Assembly: GCA_029449245.1 (NCBI GenBank)
Contig: JANATF010000010.1
Span: 1,550,001 to 1,614,000 of the forward strand
Direction: 5' to 3'
Length of the DNA: 64,000 bases
From: Mortierella alpina
Lineage: Eukaryota; Mortierellomycota; Mortierellomycetes; Mortierellales; Mortierellaceae
Shown: one piece after another, positions 53,294 to 64,000 of the stretch
Numbering within the stretch: the first letter of the stretch is position 1
Layout: each line of letters starts with the position of its first letter
Position numbers and translations under genes: made by a program
The notes under the pieces: model-generated
Databases searched by the model: none
What the model was told of the DNA's origin: nothing
The model's input: only the letters and a program-made list of their open reading frames with translations

Positions 53294-56200
53294 GATGAAG
53301 TGGGATGGAAGAAAAAAGATGATGCTAATGAGATTCGGGTGCTCATTGCAAAGAAGGTCCGTAAACGGAGAATGAAAGCATGGTTACACTTGATCGGATA
53401 CAACACAGACATGATGTCCATATTAATAAAGCTGCTCCGGCCGCTCACGAGTTTATTACTCAATGCATTCCCATTATAGAGCAAGCGTCATAGGGGTTCC
53501 ATAAGGTAGACCGGCAGAGTTACATTGTACGAGATGATGCGAAGGATGACCTCCCGGGTGCCAGCAGCACTATCTCATGCCTCGACCCTGTACATACACG
53601 TGCACCACAAAGAACTCTGCACCATGCAGAACTTTAAATTGACGCGCTCACAGTAGAGTACCCTTTTTCATCAGGACGAAATTGACGAAAAAATCTTCGT
53701 TTTTCGTAAAACATCGTCCCTTCACTTGCCGTATTGCGAGTCAGAAAGCCTCGACGTATCCAAGACCATGACAGACCTTGTTATTGAGAGCGTTGATATC
53801 CAGTACAAGTCCGAGCACCCAACGCGTGTCCAAATGATGCTGTGAAAGGATAAATATGTCCTAGAGGATTACGAACGGGTCAAAGACTGTGCAACACCTC
53901 TATCCTCTTGTGGAACTCATTCTAGCGCCTGCTCAGGAGGAGTCTGTGCTTGATCATTCATGGTGCCATTTCTTAGCCAGGTGTTTTAATATCCAGGTGG
54001 TTCAGACCACAGTGACAATACTGTATAAGGCACTTGGATGAAGCGTTCCGCATCACTATGATCCAGATCGAAGAATGACATTCTACTGTCAAGATCTTGA
54101 GCCTCTCTGCTGTGGTTTACATCTTGCTGCTTGGTCTAGCGCCACCCAATCCATGGTACGCTGTATTAGATGTTGAAGAGCTCGCTATTTCAGTCCCAAC
54201 CTATGCGCCAATGCGCGTACGATCTTTCTGTATCTGAAAAAATACGCTGTGGTGAAAAGGTGCCAGCAAGTACGAGATTCTTATGCATGGCAATTGCCTG
54301 AGCGGTATAGAGTAACCAATGATATCGACTCGACGATTTGTACAATGTGTGAAAGAGAAATGATTTTGATTTTTCCCAGCCATCATGGTCCATGATTTCA
54401 GACTGTCATGACCTCATGGGACAAGAGAGGTTGCTCTATTGACATACTGGAATTTGAGCCTATAATCCGGGCCTACTGCAAGGTTCATCCACGGAAGGTT
54501 ATTGATCTGCATCCACAAGAACTAAGGACTGTGCTCATGTGATGGGACACCGATAATTGCCAGAAGAAAAACTTGGACAACTTGATCGATCATTGCTGCT
54601 TCGCATAGTTCCTTGTCCAAATGCAAGGGTTTTTGCCAATAAATCATGTTCTACATGGGAAATCTAACCATAGCACCAGTAAGCTTGCCATGGTGTGGCC
54701 GGTAACAACTTTTTCTGATGAAGCTACGTCCATAGGACTGCAGCTGGATAACGTCTACATCTTGTTTATTTGATCACACGGGCGAACGGGATGTATATAC
54801 CTCCACGTCTACAACCGTGTCGCTTTGAGTTTGACATTCTCCATTGGGCACGCGCTATTTTCTTCCGCATCATGCTTTTGCCACAAGTGGTATCCGCCAC
54901 ATGCGAAAGAGTGATGTTATGGACAAGTTGTATTCATCCTCATGAATGAGGGCGCGGGGCTCCTTTGCCATGCATTGCTTCTTGTCCGACCGGCAAGCTG
55001 CTCAAAGAATGCGATGCCTGTTTTCCCTGGGCTAGGGCAAAAAAAGAAGCACCAGAAGTACTCCTGGACGTAATGTAAGAAGCCATTCGGGGCAGGAGCA
55101 AATACCATCCATACAGGAGCTGGCGAAAGTTCCCAATCGAGATGTAGATGAAAGAATTACAACAGCGTTAATTGAGTTGAAAGTCGAAAAATCTTTGTGC
55201 ATGCAACGGAGAAAGAGAGGCCAGGAAAAGTGTCTTACCAGCTCAGCACGCCCCCTTCCGTTTTTGGACGCCAATGTGAGCAGGGCTTGGGCTCATCCGC
55301 AAAGTAACAGTGGAATCGCCGTTGGCTGTTGAGAGAAAATGTATGTCCAACCACCGATTGTGCAGCCGAGAATTTGCTCTGCGGGCGAGTGTCTGTTCTC
55401 GTACGTAGGAATGACAGCCTCAGTCAACTCAGTCGAAGGCAGTAGCTCCGATGAAAAAAGGCATCCATGATGGCCACCTGGGCTCTTTTTCCTGTTATTC
55501 TTTTGGCTCGAACGACTCGAGCGTCCTGTTTGAATATCCAATTCAACATACCGCGCTGTCTTTACTGCATCGCCGTGTTCTCGACTGCCTCGTAAAAGTG
55601 TACATTGCACCACCTTGGAGTAGGGTCTCAAGCCATTCTGCAACGACGCACACCATTGCTGACAACTCCTTGGTGTTGAATGTATCAGCTGTGTTGTAAG
55701 AGCCAAAAGATGATCCTTCAGGTAATACCGAGTCCATTCTCGCCGCTGTGTATACGTTCTTGATCCGGAAGAAGAACTTGACTACCCAGAGTCGAAGCGC
55801 AAATCGTGCTAGATAAAACGACCGAGTATAAATGATGACCAAGACAAACAGATCGTCGACGAGGGAGAGCAAAGCCTTGGCAACCAAGATGTCGGCCTCC
55901 ATTTTTGCAGATATATAGCTTTTCTGAGCTGCTTGAGGGCACATTGTGCGGTATATGGGTGTGTGTAAGGGGATGGGGATTTGCAGACAAGGCGTTGTCG
56001 AGTGAGTAAAGTAACAGGTTGTCGATATAAAAAAAACATAGATTAGCGCGACTTTCTTCTTTGCTGTGCTTCTCTGGTCTCGGATAGAAGGAGACGCCAC
56101 GTACAGCTTGCAAACATTCACCCTCCTTGCTCCTGAGTACCAAATTGCCCAGGCACGATACTCACACATATATGGCTGCTCATCCTCCAAGAACTGATTT

Positions 56201-57347
56201 TGCTTGTGCGCGCTCCAAAGGCTGACCAACGCGATGCACATAGAGTGGCCGGAGATGATGATGATCGTAGATCGTGGCCATTGGTGAGAGATGAACGACC
56301 GTACTTTCATTCGGGATACGATAATGAAAAGGTTGATCGCTGCGCAATCGTGAGAGAAGAAGACGAAGGTGGACGGAGAGTGAGAGGAGAAGATGGAAAA
56401 TATAAATGGGAATGCAGGCAAAGGAATCAAGAAGAGAGAAAAGAGACGCAAAAACTGACAACGTTAAGCAATGGCCGCACAGTATATATGCAAGAGGCTA
56501 TGGACACAGAGGAATGATGGTCAGGTTTTACAAAACAACGGTATTGCTCGTTAAACAAATATGGCGGTATGGGTTGGAGAGAGGGCGCGGTTGCGCCCTC
56601 GCCAAATGAGACGATCTCATAATTTGCCACAATCTTGCAGGCCGTACTGGTAAGAGGGCGATGCACAGCACATATGCGTGTATTTTTCCATGTACATGTA
56701 CCCGATCCTTGTTAGGTGTGAGATCCACCTTCGAAAAGACGGCCGTAGCAACATTTGTAAAATTGTGACCTTACCCAAAGTTGAACCGTTGGCGGCGTCC
56801 TTGATATTCGATTTTGTCCGCAACGTCTTCCATTCCCAGGCGCCTTGCCCAGTTCTGGCTTGGACCATGCACTCCGACAGCCCACATTTTTTTTTCATTG
56901 TGACGGTTGAGTAAACGGCCATGGACGCCAAAAAGTCGAAATTCTTACGGGATTTCTATTCTTGAAAACGCTCTCAGGCTCCTCTGTGCATTTGTGCCTC
57001 TTGTGCATCTTGTGGATTTGATCAAGAAATCTGGATATACTCAACCCGTTTATGCGTGCTTCGATATCAAGCAGCGGTGGTCGCAAAGTCGTGCTACTTG
57101 CACAAGCGCACTTCTCGAGATACCGAGTAATGAACATTATTCCAGAAGTATTAATATGTTGACGACTTAAGTAGAACATGCATCTTAGGTACACTGAGCC
57201 GATTTCATTTTCACTCCAAAAAAAAAATGGAGTTTCGCCACTGCCTTTGGGTATGGTCCTGTTGTAATCCACGCGCCACGTTAGAGTTTCAGGTGTTTAT
57301 GTTTATGCTCTCTGTCTATCCGGTCAAACAGCGCCTCTATGGATTGC
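53294..57347. other. Gene-poor stretch of about 4 kb
   Basis: No gene with a recognisable domain is present. Short coding-like fragments occur, for example an ATG at 53769 opening MTDLVIESVDIQYKSEHP before a stop, and a 120-residue minus-strand frame at 55543-55905 listed separately. These may be decayed genes. No terminal inverted repeats, LTRs or RNA genes were recognised. The left end supplies the promoter of FAD monooxygenase C. Confidence 0.4.
55543..55905 (-). CDS. Small hypothetical protein, possibly a gene fragment
   Basis: An ATG-initiated frame of 120 residues opens MEADILVAKALLSLVDDLFVL. Its first third has fungal-like codon choice and a hydrophobic stretch (SLVDDLFVLVIIYTRSFYLARFALRLWVVKFFF, in two pieces). 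The tail is Arg/Ser-rich and looks less coding. The frame remains open further upstream but without coding character. I do not recognise it. It could be an exon of an unresolved gene or a decayed copy. Confidence 0.25.
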   Translation of the reverse strand, partial: KMEADILVAKALLSLVDDLFVLVIIYTRSFYLARFALRLWVVKFFFRIKNVYTAARMDSVLPEGSSFGSYNTADTFNTKELSAMVCVVAEWLETLLQGGAMYTFTRQSRTRRCSKDSAVC

Positions 57348-58389
57348 TTATTCCTTCTTGGCGTTCTCTGAGGCTTTGCGCTTCAGCTGCTCAATGCGAT
57401 CCGACATGCCCTCGGTGACCGGTGCCCTGGCTCCTTCGCCTTCCTTGCCAGCTTGTTGTGTTCCCATAGAAGAAACGCCACGTCCTGAGGCAGAGGAGGC
57501 TGATGCCCTGGCAGTTGATGTAGCCCCGGTGAGATTTTGATTCTGCTGGATCTCTGCCATGATCGTTCTCAAGGGCTCGTCTTCCATTAACTCGGGGTGG
57601 AGGTACAGTCTCTTTTTCAATTTGTTGTCGCTGGAGAGAATCCTGCCTCGACCATCTCGCACTACCGATGCTTGACCTTCCCGGATGCGAATTGTTGAGA
57701 ATGGCGCGGAGCTCGGCTCCAGGTCCGAGACCTTGACAGTGCTGATCCGCTTGCCTCCCAAGAACGAGAGCGTTTCGAATGATACTGGAGTCGATCGCGT
57801 GACAGTAACAGCTGACAGATCAGAGGAAGAAGCTGCGGCTGCCTCTAAAGGTACTGAGGTGGTCGTCAAGGGACGGGGGATGGTGATCTTGCGGACATAA
57901 GATCCCAGGCACCATTGGACCAGTGCGGTAGAGGATCCACTTGTGGCAACAGCTAGATAACAAAGAATGAAGTAGCACTCCCGAGTCAGTTTTTATTGAT
58001 GCAGCGAGAGGATCTGGCTTCCTGCAACGGCGCCTACCTGCAACGGCAAGACCTCCACGCATGCCATTCGAGATGCCGGCATCGAGAATAAAGATGAATG
58101 GGCAGAGTGCGACTGTGGCCGCCAAGGAAGAGACGGAGAAGAGCTTGAGCCTCTTTGCAGTCTGTGAAAACGGCCCCTCATAGATGGCAAGCTGGCTCTC
58201 CTCGTGGTGCGGTGAAGGAGGCGCGGGCTGGGCTGGACTGGCGTGCGGCGGCGAGGCGGTGTGCTTGCAGGCCCTTGCTGCGACCGAGGTGACGACAGGC
58301 AGCTGTCCATACGGGCGGAGCAGGGTGGGGCGGGTGGCAGCCAAGAGGCCGATCCTGCGGAGAGAGCATCCTGAGCGGGCGACAAGCAT
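57348..58389 (-). CDS. TMEM70-like mitochondrial membrane protein
   Basis: Two exons (58389-58038 and 57952-57348) are joined in phase 1 and encode 318 residues. The N-terminus (MLVARSGCSLRRIGLLAATR) is basic and amphipathic, like a mitochondrial presequence. It is followed by a Pro-rich linker. The conserved core IYEGPFSQTAKRLKLFSVSSL leads into a first membrane span (LAATVALCPFIFIL). A second hydrophobic span leads to SSTALVQWCLGSYVRKI, the hairpin and C-flank pattern of the TMEM70/TMEM186/TMEM223 group. In animals TMEM70 supports ATP synthase and complex I assembly; a similar role here is inference. The C-terminal 150 residues are hydrophilic and end in a Lys-rich helix. Confidence 0.75.
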
Positions 58390-58856
58390 GGCGGCAGAGA
58401 GTAGGCAGTGAGAGCGGAGGCAGACTGGACAGATCGAGCAGCCGGGCAGAATAGATCTGCTGGGCGGTGACTGCTGCAGCACGCTGCCCCCTGGGCGGTT
58501 GCCGGTGCAGGGATCAGGGCTGGCCCGTTGGTGCCTGTGGCCCTGCATAGACACAGACAGGTCGTGTGCTCGCTGTAGGCGGGCGCGCGTGCATGGGACG
58601 AAGAGGCGGATGCAGACTCGCGTGTGGAGACATGCGACGTGGGTGTGGGAAATGCAGTGCAGCATGAGGAAAGTGACGTCGGGTCGTCGAGCCGCTTGCA
58701 GGGCTGGACAGTGTTCAGCCAACTCTTTTCAGGCCAGGCCGTGCTCGCATCCGCTTTCTCTTCATCCATCCTCTTCATCCATCCCCTCGTTCCTTCTTGT
58801 TCCTTCTTGTTCCTTCTCTTTCTCTCTTTCTCGCGCGGGAACTCTGCATCAGCACC
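58390..58856. promoter_or_regulatory. Divergent promoter region, TMEM70-like / ARPC2
   Basis: 467 bases separate the two start codons. The ARPC2 side carries a strongly pyrimidine-rich leader (about 58757-58835), including three tandem TTGTTCCTTC-type units at 58795-58818. Confidence 0.55.
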
Positions 58857-60139
58857 ATGATTCTCCTTGACTACCACAACCACATCATCCAGGACACGCT
58901 CAAGACGCGCTTCAACCCGTAAGGAGCCTCGGCACGCCAAAACGACACACTTGCACCCATCCCACAGAGAGTATGTGCCCCTTCGCTCTCTGGCACAGCA
59001 TTTAGATGGAGTACTAACCTTCTCTCTTCCTCTCCTCGCCCAGTGATGAAAAGCCCAAGCCCGTCGATGTGTCGTTCTTCGATTTCGACGGCGTCTCCTA
59101 CCACCTTGCCACCTTGGACGACAATGATGCCCAACTGCGTCTTTCAATCCGCTGGAGCTGCTGGTCAGAGCTGGTGCAGTACGGTGCTAACGACGTCCTC
59201 AAACGCGAGTATAGTGCCTGGATCGTCGAACCAGAGCATGGATTTGACTTTTCGCTCCAGTTCAACCTTGAAAGCCTTGGAGCCGATCCTGGTATGAGAA
59301 ACGCACGATGTTCCTTGAAAAAGAAAAACTGCTACTTGACGAGGCCTTTAGCATCTTGATTACTCACCCTTCTCTTTGGATGACCTAATTTGATCGCCGT
59401 GATAATAGAGGAGCTTGTCCGTAAAGTGTCGTTGTTGAAGCGCAATGCGTTGGCAGCCCCGTTTGAGCGTGCATTTGATGCGCAGGCTATGGCGGAGCAG
59501 GACGACAGCTGGGACCCCTCGAGCTCGCAGTTGATGGCGATCCGTTACCGTGAGGGTGAGGCCATCTACATCCAGAACCAAAAGGATCGCGTCACGGTCA
59601 TCTTCACCAGCCAGTTCAAGGACGAAACAGATCGGATCTACGCAAAGGTGTTCTTTGATGCATTTGTCGAGACCAGAAAGAAGAAGGAGTTCCAGAGCGC
59701 ACCCCAGGTCATTTATTCTCTCAGGGAGCCACCACAGGAAATCCGCCATTTGCCTGGGCTGTTGGACTCTGATAGCCAGGGATACATGACCTTCGGTAAG
59801 AACCCACTTTGGCTTGACATTTTGTTTTGGAGGAGGACACCCAGCTATCATTTAGAATCAACTCGATACGCCACTTATACATGCTTGACTATTCTGTTTA
59901 ATCTATTAGTGCTGTTCCCTCATAACTACCCAGCTGGTCCTGTCAGGGAGGAGACCATTTCGAGAATGCAGATTTTCAGGGACTATGTTCACTACCACAT
60001 CAAATGCTCCAAGGCCTACATGCATTCGCGCATGCGTGCCAAGGTGTCTGCCTTCTTGAAAGTCCTTAACCGTGCCAAGCCTGAGCATCTGTCCACAGAG
60101 AAGAAGCTGGCCAGCGGACGCGCTTTCCGAAGACCATAA
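58857..60139 (+). CDS. ARC35: Arp2/3 complex subunit 2 (p34-Arc, ARPC2)
   Basis: Four exons (58857-58918, 59044-59291, 59409-59795, 59910-60139) give 308 residues. Landmarks of ARPC2 are MILLDYHNHIIQDTL at the start, FDGVSYHL, WIVEPEHGFDFSLQFNLE, VSLLKRNALAAPFERAF, YIQNQKDRVTVIFTSQFKDETDRIYAKVF, APQVIYSLREPP, and VLFPHNYP followed by the long C-terminal helix RDYVHYHIKCSKAYMHSRMRAK. This subunit forms the structural core of Arp2/3 with ARPC4 and binds the mother actin filament during branch nucleation at endocytic patches. Introns are in phases 2, 1 and 1 and all are GT-AG. The gene symbol follows yeast usage. Confidence 0.95.
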
Positions 60140-60432
60140 GCTACCCAACATTTGTGCGAAAAACACCAATAAACCCGAAAAGATGTATACCACACAGCAC
60201 AGGACCATACGACGATCTTTGATTTGTCCTCCGTTCACACCTCCTTTAAAAGCAGTTGCTTTAATAGTGTATGGTACAACCTAATGGCTGATTCATACAA
60301 AGCAGCGAGCGTTAGTAAGATAAATGAAAGATAAATCGACATCATGATTCTTGATGCTTGCCTCCTGCGGCATGAAGCATTTGTATTACGTTTTTTTTTA
60401 TGTAGCGATTGCACAAAAGAAACAGTATCGCC

Positions 60433-61550
60433 TTACAGCTCATCGCGGATCGCTCCAGACTTGACAATCCTAATTTCGTCTGTGGGACGGTCTTGGAAGT
60501 CTGTGTCTGCGTTCTCAATCTTGCGAACAATCTCCAGACCTTCAACAACCTCACCAAAGACGACATGGCGACCATCCAACCAGTCAGTCTTGACGGTCGT
60601 GATAAAGAACTAGAGGTACAAAAAGATAGTGCAGCAATGCAATGGCAAACAAACAAATATGACAGGGACAGAAGGAGGTTAATGACACAACTTGTCTCTG
60701 GCAGCCAAGCCGCTCGGTCTAGCAGGAACGAGGGGCATGTATTGAATCATACCTGGGAACCGTTCGTATCTTCTCCAGCATTGGCCATGGAGACGATACC
60801 AGGACCAGTGTGCTTGAGCTTGAAGTTCTCATCGTCGAACTTGGCGCCATAGATGGATTTTCCTCCAGTTCCATCACCGTTCGTGAAATCGCCCTAATTA
60901 ATGGAGTTAGACGGTGAGCGGTGAGGAAACAAGATAATGCATAGCACCTCAAGTGAATGTTAGCCTGGCATTGCCCGTATCTGCCTTACTCCTTGAATCA
61001 TAAAGTCCTATGAGTTGAAAATGCAAAAGCAAAGCGATGAGGGCTCATGGTCAATATGTTTAATCATACAGCAGCAGGCAACACGGCTCTCTGTCAGCCC
61101 TGTAGAGACGGCTGTTACCTTGATAACACGGTGGAAGACGGAGCCCTCGAATCCAAACCCCTTGCTGCCCTTGGCGAGCTGGAGGAAGTTCTCTGCGGTC
61201 TTGGGAACATCCTGTTGCCGAGAGGTAAATGCAGTGTTAGGCTGGGGAATGTATAGGTCCAATCTGAACAAGCGAGACCGGGCTACTTACATTGCCAAAG
61301 AGGCCAATGACGATGCGGCCAAGAAACTTGTCGCCATGCTGAACGTCAAAGAAGACTAGAGGTATAGGGCGAGAGAGAGTGAGACAAAGCGATAGAACGA
61401 TGAGATGATACATCTCCGCTGCTACGATGCACGTGTGCGCATGGCCTGGATGACGAGCGGGCTACCTTTGCTGGTGATGTCGGCACTTTGGGCCGAGGCC
61501 GCAAGAGCGACAGCGGCGAGAACGAAGGCGATGGTGTGCTTGAAGATCAT
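60433..61550 (-). CDS. CPR5: ER-resident cyclophilin (peptidyl-prolyl isomerase B type)
   Basis: Six exons (61550-61466, 61355-61291, 61211-61119, 61007-60990, 60893-60753, 60609-60433) give 192 residues. A cleavable signal peptide ([20 protein letters not shown]) opens the protein and it ends in RDEL, an ER-retrieval tetrapeptide. The active-site residues are present: FHRVIKDFMIQGG (Arg and Phe), [29 protein letters not shown] and [12 protein letters not shown] (Trp and His). Exon 4 is only 18 bases (DFMIQG). It catalyses proline cis-trans isomerisation during folding of secretory proteins. The symbol is the yeast ER-cyclophilin name and indicates type rather than proven orthology. Confidence 0.95.
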
Positions 61551-61722
61551 GGTCGGGTATCAGGGGAGAGTGTTGAATGGAATGGAGGATGTCACTGTGA
61601 TGGGATGGGCGCTCAGTAGGCAACTCTGTCCAGGTACGATTCGATTGGCTGCTACCCCGCAGGCCGCGTTTGATCCAACAAGCGATTGTGCAACGGGCCA
61701 ATTGTTTCAGTGCCATCTTTAT

Positions 61723-62522
61723 TCAGCGCTCAGTGCCATACTCCTCTCCGCCCTTCTCCGGGTCTGCTTTGGTCTCCTTGTCGCCTCCCCACCATGTCCG
61801 CGGCTCGCCCTTCAGATCCTTCAACCACGTCCTCAGTGCCCAAACTTCTATTCCACTTTGGACAGTGTTCCTCACAGTACTCCATTGCACAAGGTCCACC
61901 TCGTAGCCAGGACTAGCAGACCACCATAAAAATGGAGTGCAAATCATACCAACAATACCAAAAAAGTAGAAAGACCTTCGACTGTACTTGAACATGAACT
62001 CTGCATGTCGGAGGGGCTTGTCCCAGCGTAAAGCCAGGACAGTGTTAGAGAGTGCTTCAAATAACACCACGGAGATAATGGCCATGGTGAAAAGCGCTAT
62101 TCCCCCACATAGAAGCCACACGCTGGGCCTAGCAAGCTCAGTACACTCTCGCATCGCATCTAAAGCCACCTCGATTTTCAAAAAGGTCTGGTTAGCCCAT
62201 CAATGCGTAGCAATCGATGGAATTCCATGCTTCATGGATCTTGCTGCAAAAACTCACTTTGCCACGCCTGAAAGAATCCTACAAGAGAACTAAAACACGG
62301 GTAGGAGGTCACCAGTGTCCGTGCGCTCAAAGCACCCAACACTGCTCTGGGCCAATACTGGATAGAGAAATCGATACCAGGCTTGATTCTCTGACGGAGA
62401 AGGCGGACTCTGTTGTTGCGTGATAAGTCATCTAGGATGTTTTGAACATAAGGTGCGACTCGGTAGAGGGGATTTGAGTAATGTCCGCTCCGCTGCGTTT
62501 TGTTTGGATTGGGAAGACTCAT
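61723..62522 (-). CDS. Orphan membrane protein, tandem paralogue 1
   Basis: Two exons (62522-62283 and 62187-61723), joined in phase 0, encode 234 residues. The donor choice (CTT/GTAGGA) is the one that keeps frame. The N-terminal part (NPLYRVAPYVQNILDDLSRNNRVRLLRQR, in pieces) is basic and amphipathic. Hydrophobic spans lie at LLCGGIALFTMAIISVVLF and FYFFGIVGMICTPFLWW. Shared with the adjacent paralogue are ALRWDKPLRHAE, the YSRRS loop and a C-terminal motif LKDLKGEPRTWWGGD. I do not recognise the family. The pattern of paired spans with RWDKPxRHAE resembles a small organelle-membrane protein such as the PEX11 group, but that is only a suggestion. Confidence 0.7.
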
Positions 62523-62836
62523 GGACGGATTGGTGAGGTATACCTCGTAACGTATTGAGAACAACAAAACAGAGAGGTGCAACAGCCTTATAAGAAGAAA
62601 GCAAGAGTCGACATGCCTACCTTTCATTTCAAAAAAGGCAAAAAGAAAAACAAAGTCTTCCAGGAATGGTCATTTTCTTAATCAACCTTAATTTCGCCCG
62701 CGCCAGCACCGCAAGCATGCTACAGAAGATAACAGCCTGGAGAACGTGAATGGAGATTCAGGTAACATCGTTTCGCAAGGTAAATTTGCTCTAGTATAAC
62801 ATCTTTATTCAGCTCATAGAATTCATCTTGTCAGAC
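62523..62836. other. Intergenic between the two orphan membrane genes
   Basis: Promoter side of paralogue 1 and 3' flank of paralogue 2. No feature was recognised. Confidence 0.4.
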
Positions 62837-63661
62837 CTATTTAGACTTGGCCTCCTCCTTATGAAGGATCGCATTGGCGTTCTCATCACCTCCCCACCAC
62901 GTGCGCGGCTCGCCCTTGAGGTCCTTGATGAGTGTCCTCAATCCCCAAATGATTGCTCCACACTCAATTCCACTCAACGCGAACCCCCAGAGGTCCTTTA
63001 GAGGGTCTAACTCGTCAGCGATATTCGCACCCAGCAGTGATGCAGGAATCAAAAGCGCCACAACAACAGTAGTCCAAAAGCAGAGCGATCTCCGGCTATG
63101 CTTGTACATAATCTCTGCATGTCGAACGGGCTTGTCCCAGCGAAGAGCAAGAATAATGTTGGAGACTAGCTCGAAGAACTGCGATCCAGAGATGGCCACT
63201 ACGATCAGCGTCAATCCCCCAATAGAGGCAAGGTCCTTAACAATTGGAATAATCTCCATGGATCGAACAGCGTCTTGGTATATCGATGTGGTTGAAAAGC
63301 ATGAGGGATGTGTTAGCATGTAAAATGTCTCCGAAGAAAGACAACAGCTGTACGTATTCACAGCTCTTGTTGCAAACTACATACGGTAACACCACTTGAG
63401 AGGCTCGCCGATGCCTATGAGACTTCCGACAAGTGAGGACGACGATGTCAGCAGTATACGGGTGCTCAGGATACCAACCACTGCTCTGGGCCAATGCTGG
63501 ACAGAGAGCTCGATGGCGGGCAGGAACCTTTGATGAAGAAGGCGGATCTTGTTGTTGACTGATAGATCGTCAAGGATGGTCTGGACATAGGGTGCGACTC
63601 GGTAGAGGGGATTTGAGCAATGTCTGCTTTGCTGTGTTATTTTTGGGTTTGATCCGGCCAT
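62837..63661 (-). CDS. Orphan membrane protein, tandem paralogue 2
   Basis: Two exons (63661-63385 and 63273-62837), joined in phase 1, encode 237 residues, nearly the same length as its neighbour. Shared blocks are CSNPLYRVAPYVQTILDDL, HWPRAVVGILSTR, LALRWDKPVRHAEIMYKHSRRS and LIKDLKGEPRTWWGGDEN. Spans are predicted at LASIGGLTLIVVAISGSQFF and LCFWTTVVVALLIPASLLG. Intron position differs slightly from paralogue 1: here the first exon extends through GEPLKWCY. The Lys-rich C-terminus (HKEEAKSK) is probably cytosolic. The function is unknown. The gene arose by tandem duplication with paralogue 1. Confidence 0.72.
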
Positions 63662-64000
63662 TGTTGAACTTGTGAGAATGTATGCTGTGAAAGAAGAGAC
63701 GATCAAGCAGGAACAGGCCACAGTTTTATGAGGAACCAGTGAAAGGAGTCATTCTTCGTTTGTCTTGCATCCGATGACGACCTTGGGCTTAGCAACTTGA
63801 CCTTCTGCTCATAAAAGGCTAACAAAAATATAAGACAGGAATGGTCGTTTTCAACTGTTAAAGTTGTCTGCGCTGCACCAAGCCTGCACATATTTTTCTC
63901 AGAAAGGTTTGCCGGGATTCAAATGAATGAACTTGCTCATGTACTAGACTACTACCGCAAGTGGGGCTGTTCTCACAATCGGATTTGGGGCCAAGAGCCG
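63662..64000. other. Right-edge flank, no complete gene
   Basis: This is the promoter side of the last membrane gene. Short open frames show no domain or coding character before the window ends. Confidence 0.4.

Noticed and set aside
58178-59147. Long minus-strand frames covering the ARPC2 start and the divergent promoter
   Set aside because: They are Arg/Ser/Pro-rich antisense frames in GC-rich sequence and overlap the conserved ARPC2 and TMEM70-like exons.

Overview
The window is nuclear DNA of a filamentous fungus. Short GT-AG introns (about 35-270 bases) interrupt most genes, and the gene set is fungal: DASH subunit Ask1, an MNN1-type mannosyltransferase, Rpn3, ARPC2, a Crypton and a pogo/Tigger DNA transposon. 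The Arm-like/NACHT/pentapeptide/WD40 proteins, the GNAT pair and the FAD monooxygenase family suggest an early-diverging lineage such as Mortierellaceae. That placement is an inference; no marker gene is present to prove it.

Layout. 1-3405: two tandem GNAT-type acetyltransferase paralogues on the minus strand, the first cut by the window edge. 3715-6203: a dead pogo/Tigger element with 55-base imperfect terminal inverted repeats. 6839-8726: a calpain-type protease with its full catalytic triad. 10029-11264: a DUF4238 protein. 12607-13281: a membrane-anchored or secreted HNH nuclease. 13589-19058: housekeeping genes Ask1 and proteasome Rpn3. 20495-25813: the first STAND receptor (NLR1), with twelve exact 126-base WD40 units. 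26291-31420: a 1-Cys peroxiredoxin, an MNN1-family glycosyltransferase and an unresolved membrane protein. 32026-34671: a Crypton tyrosine recombinase that reads open after splicing. 35202-45775: two further STAND receptors arranged head to head (NLR2 without WD40, NLR3 with divergent WD40). 45852-53293: three FAD monooxygenase paralogues. 53294-57347: a gene-poor stretch. 57348-61550: a TMEM70-like protein, ARPC2 and an ER cyclophilin ending in RDEL. 61723-63661: two tandem orphan membrane proteins.

The most interesting part is the NLR-like locus. All three receptors share a Ser-rich leader with a conserved linear motif, an Arm-like helical region, a NACHT NTPase and the start of a pentapeptide region. 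NLR1 carries near-identical WD40 units with changes concentrated at a few positions, including a recent 378-base three-unit duplication. NLR1 and NLR3 share a tract of about 320 bases that is far more alike than its flanks, which suggests gene conversion. NLR2 stops just where the sensor would begin, diverges from NLR3 across 1.4 kb, and lies about 0.5 kb from the Crypton. This architecture matches a rapidly diversifying non-self recognition system of the HET-E/NWD kind, but the N-terminal region is not a recognised fungal death-fold.

All gene models were spliced by eye from frame continuity and GT/AG sites. Exon coordinates are given in each entry.
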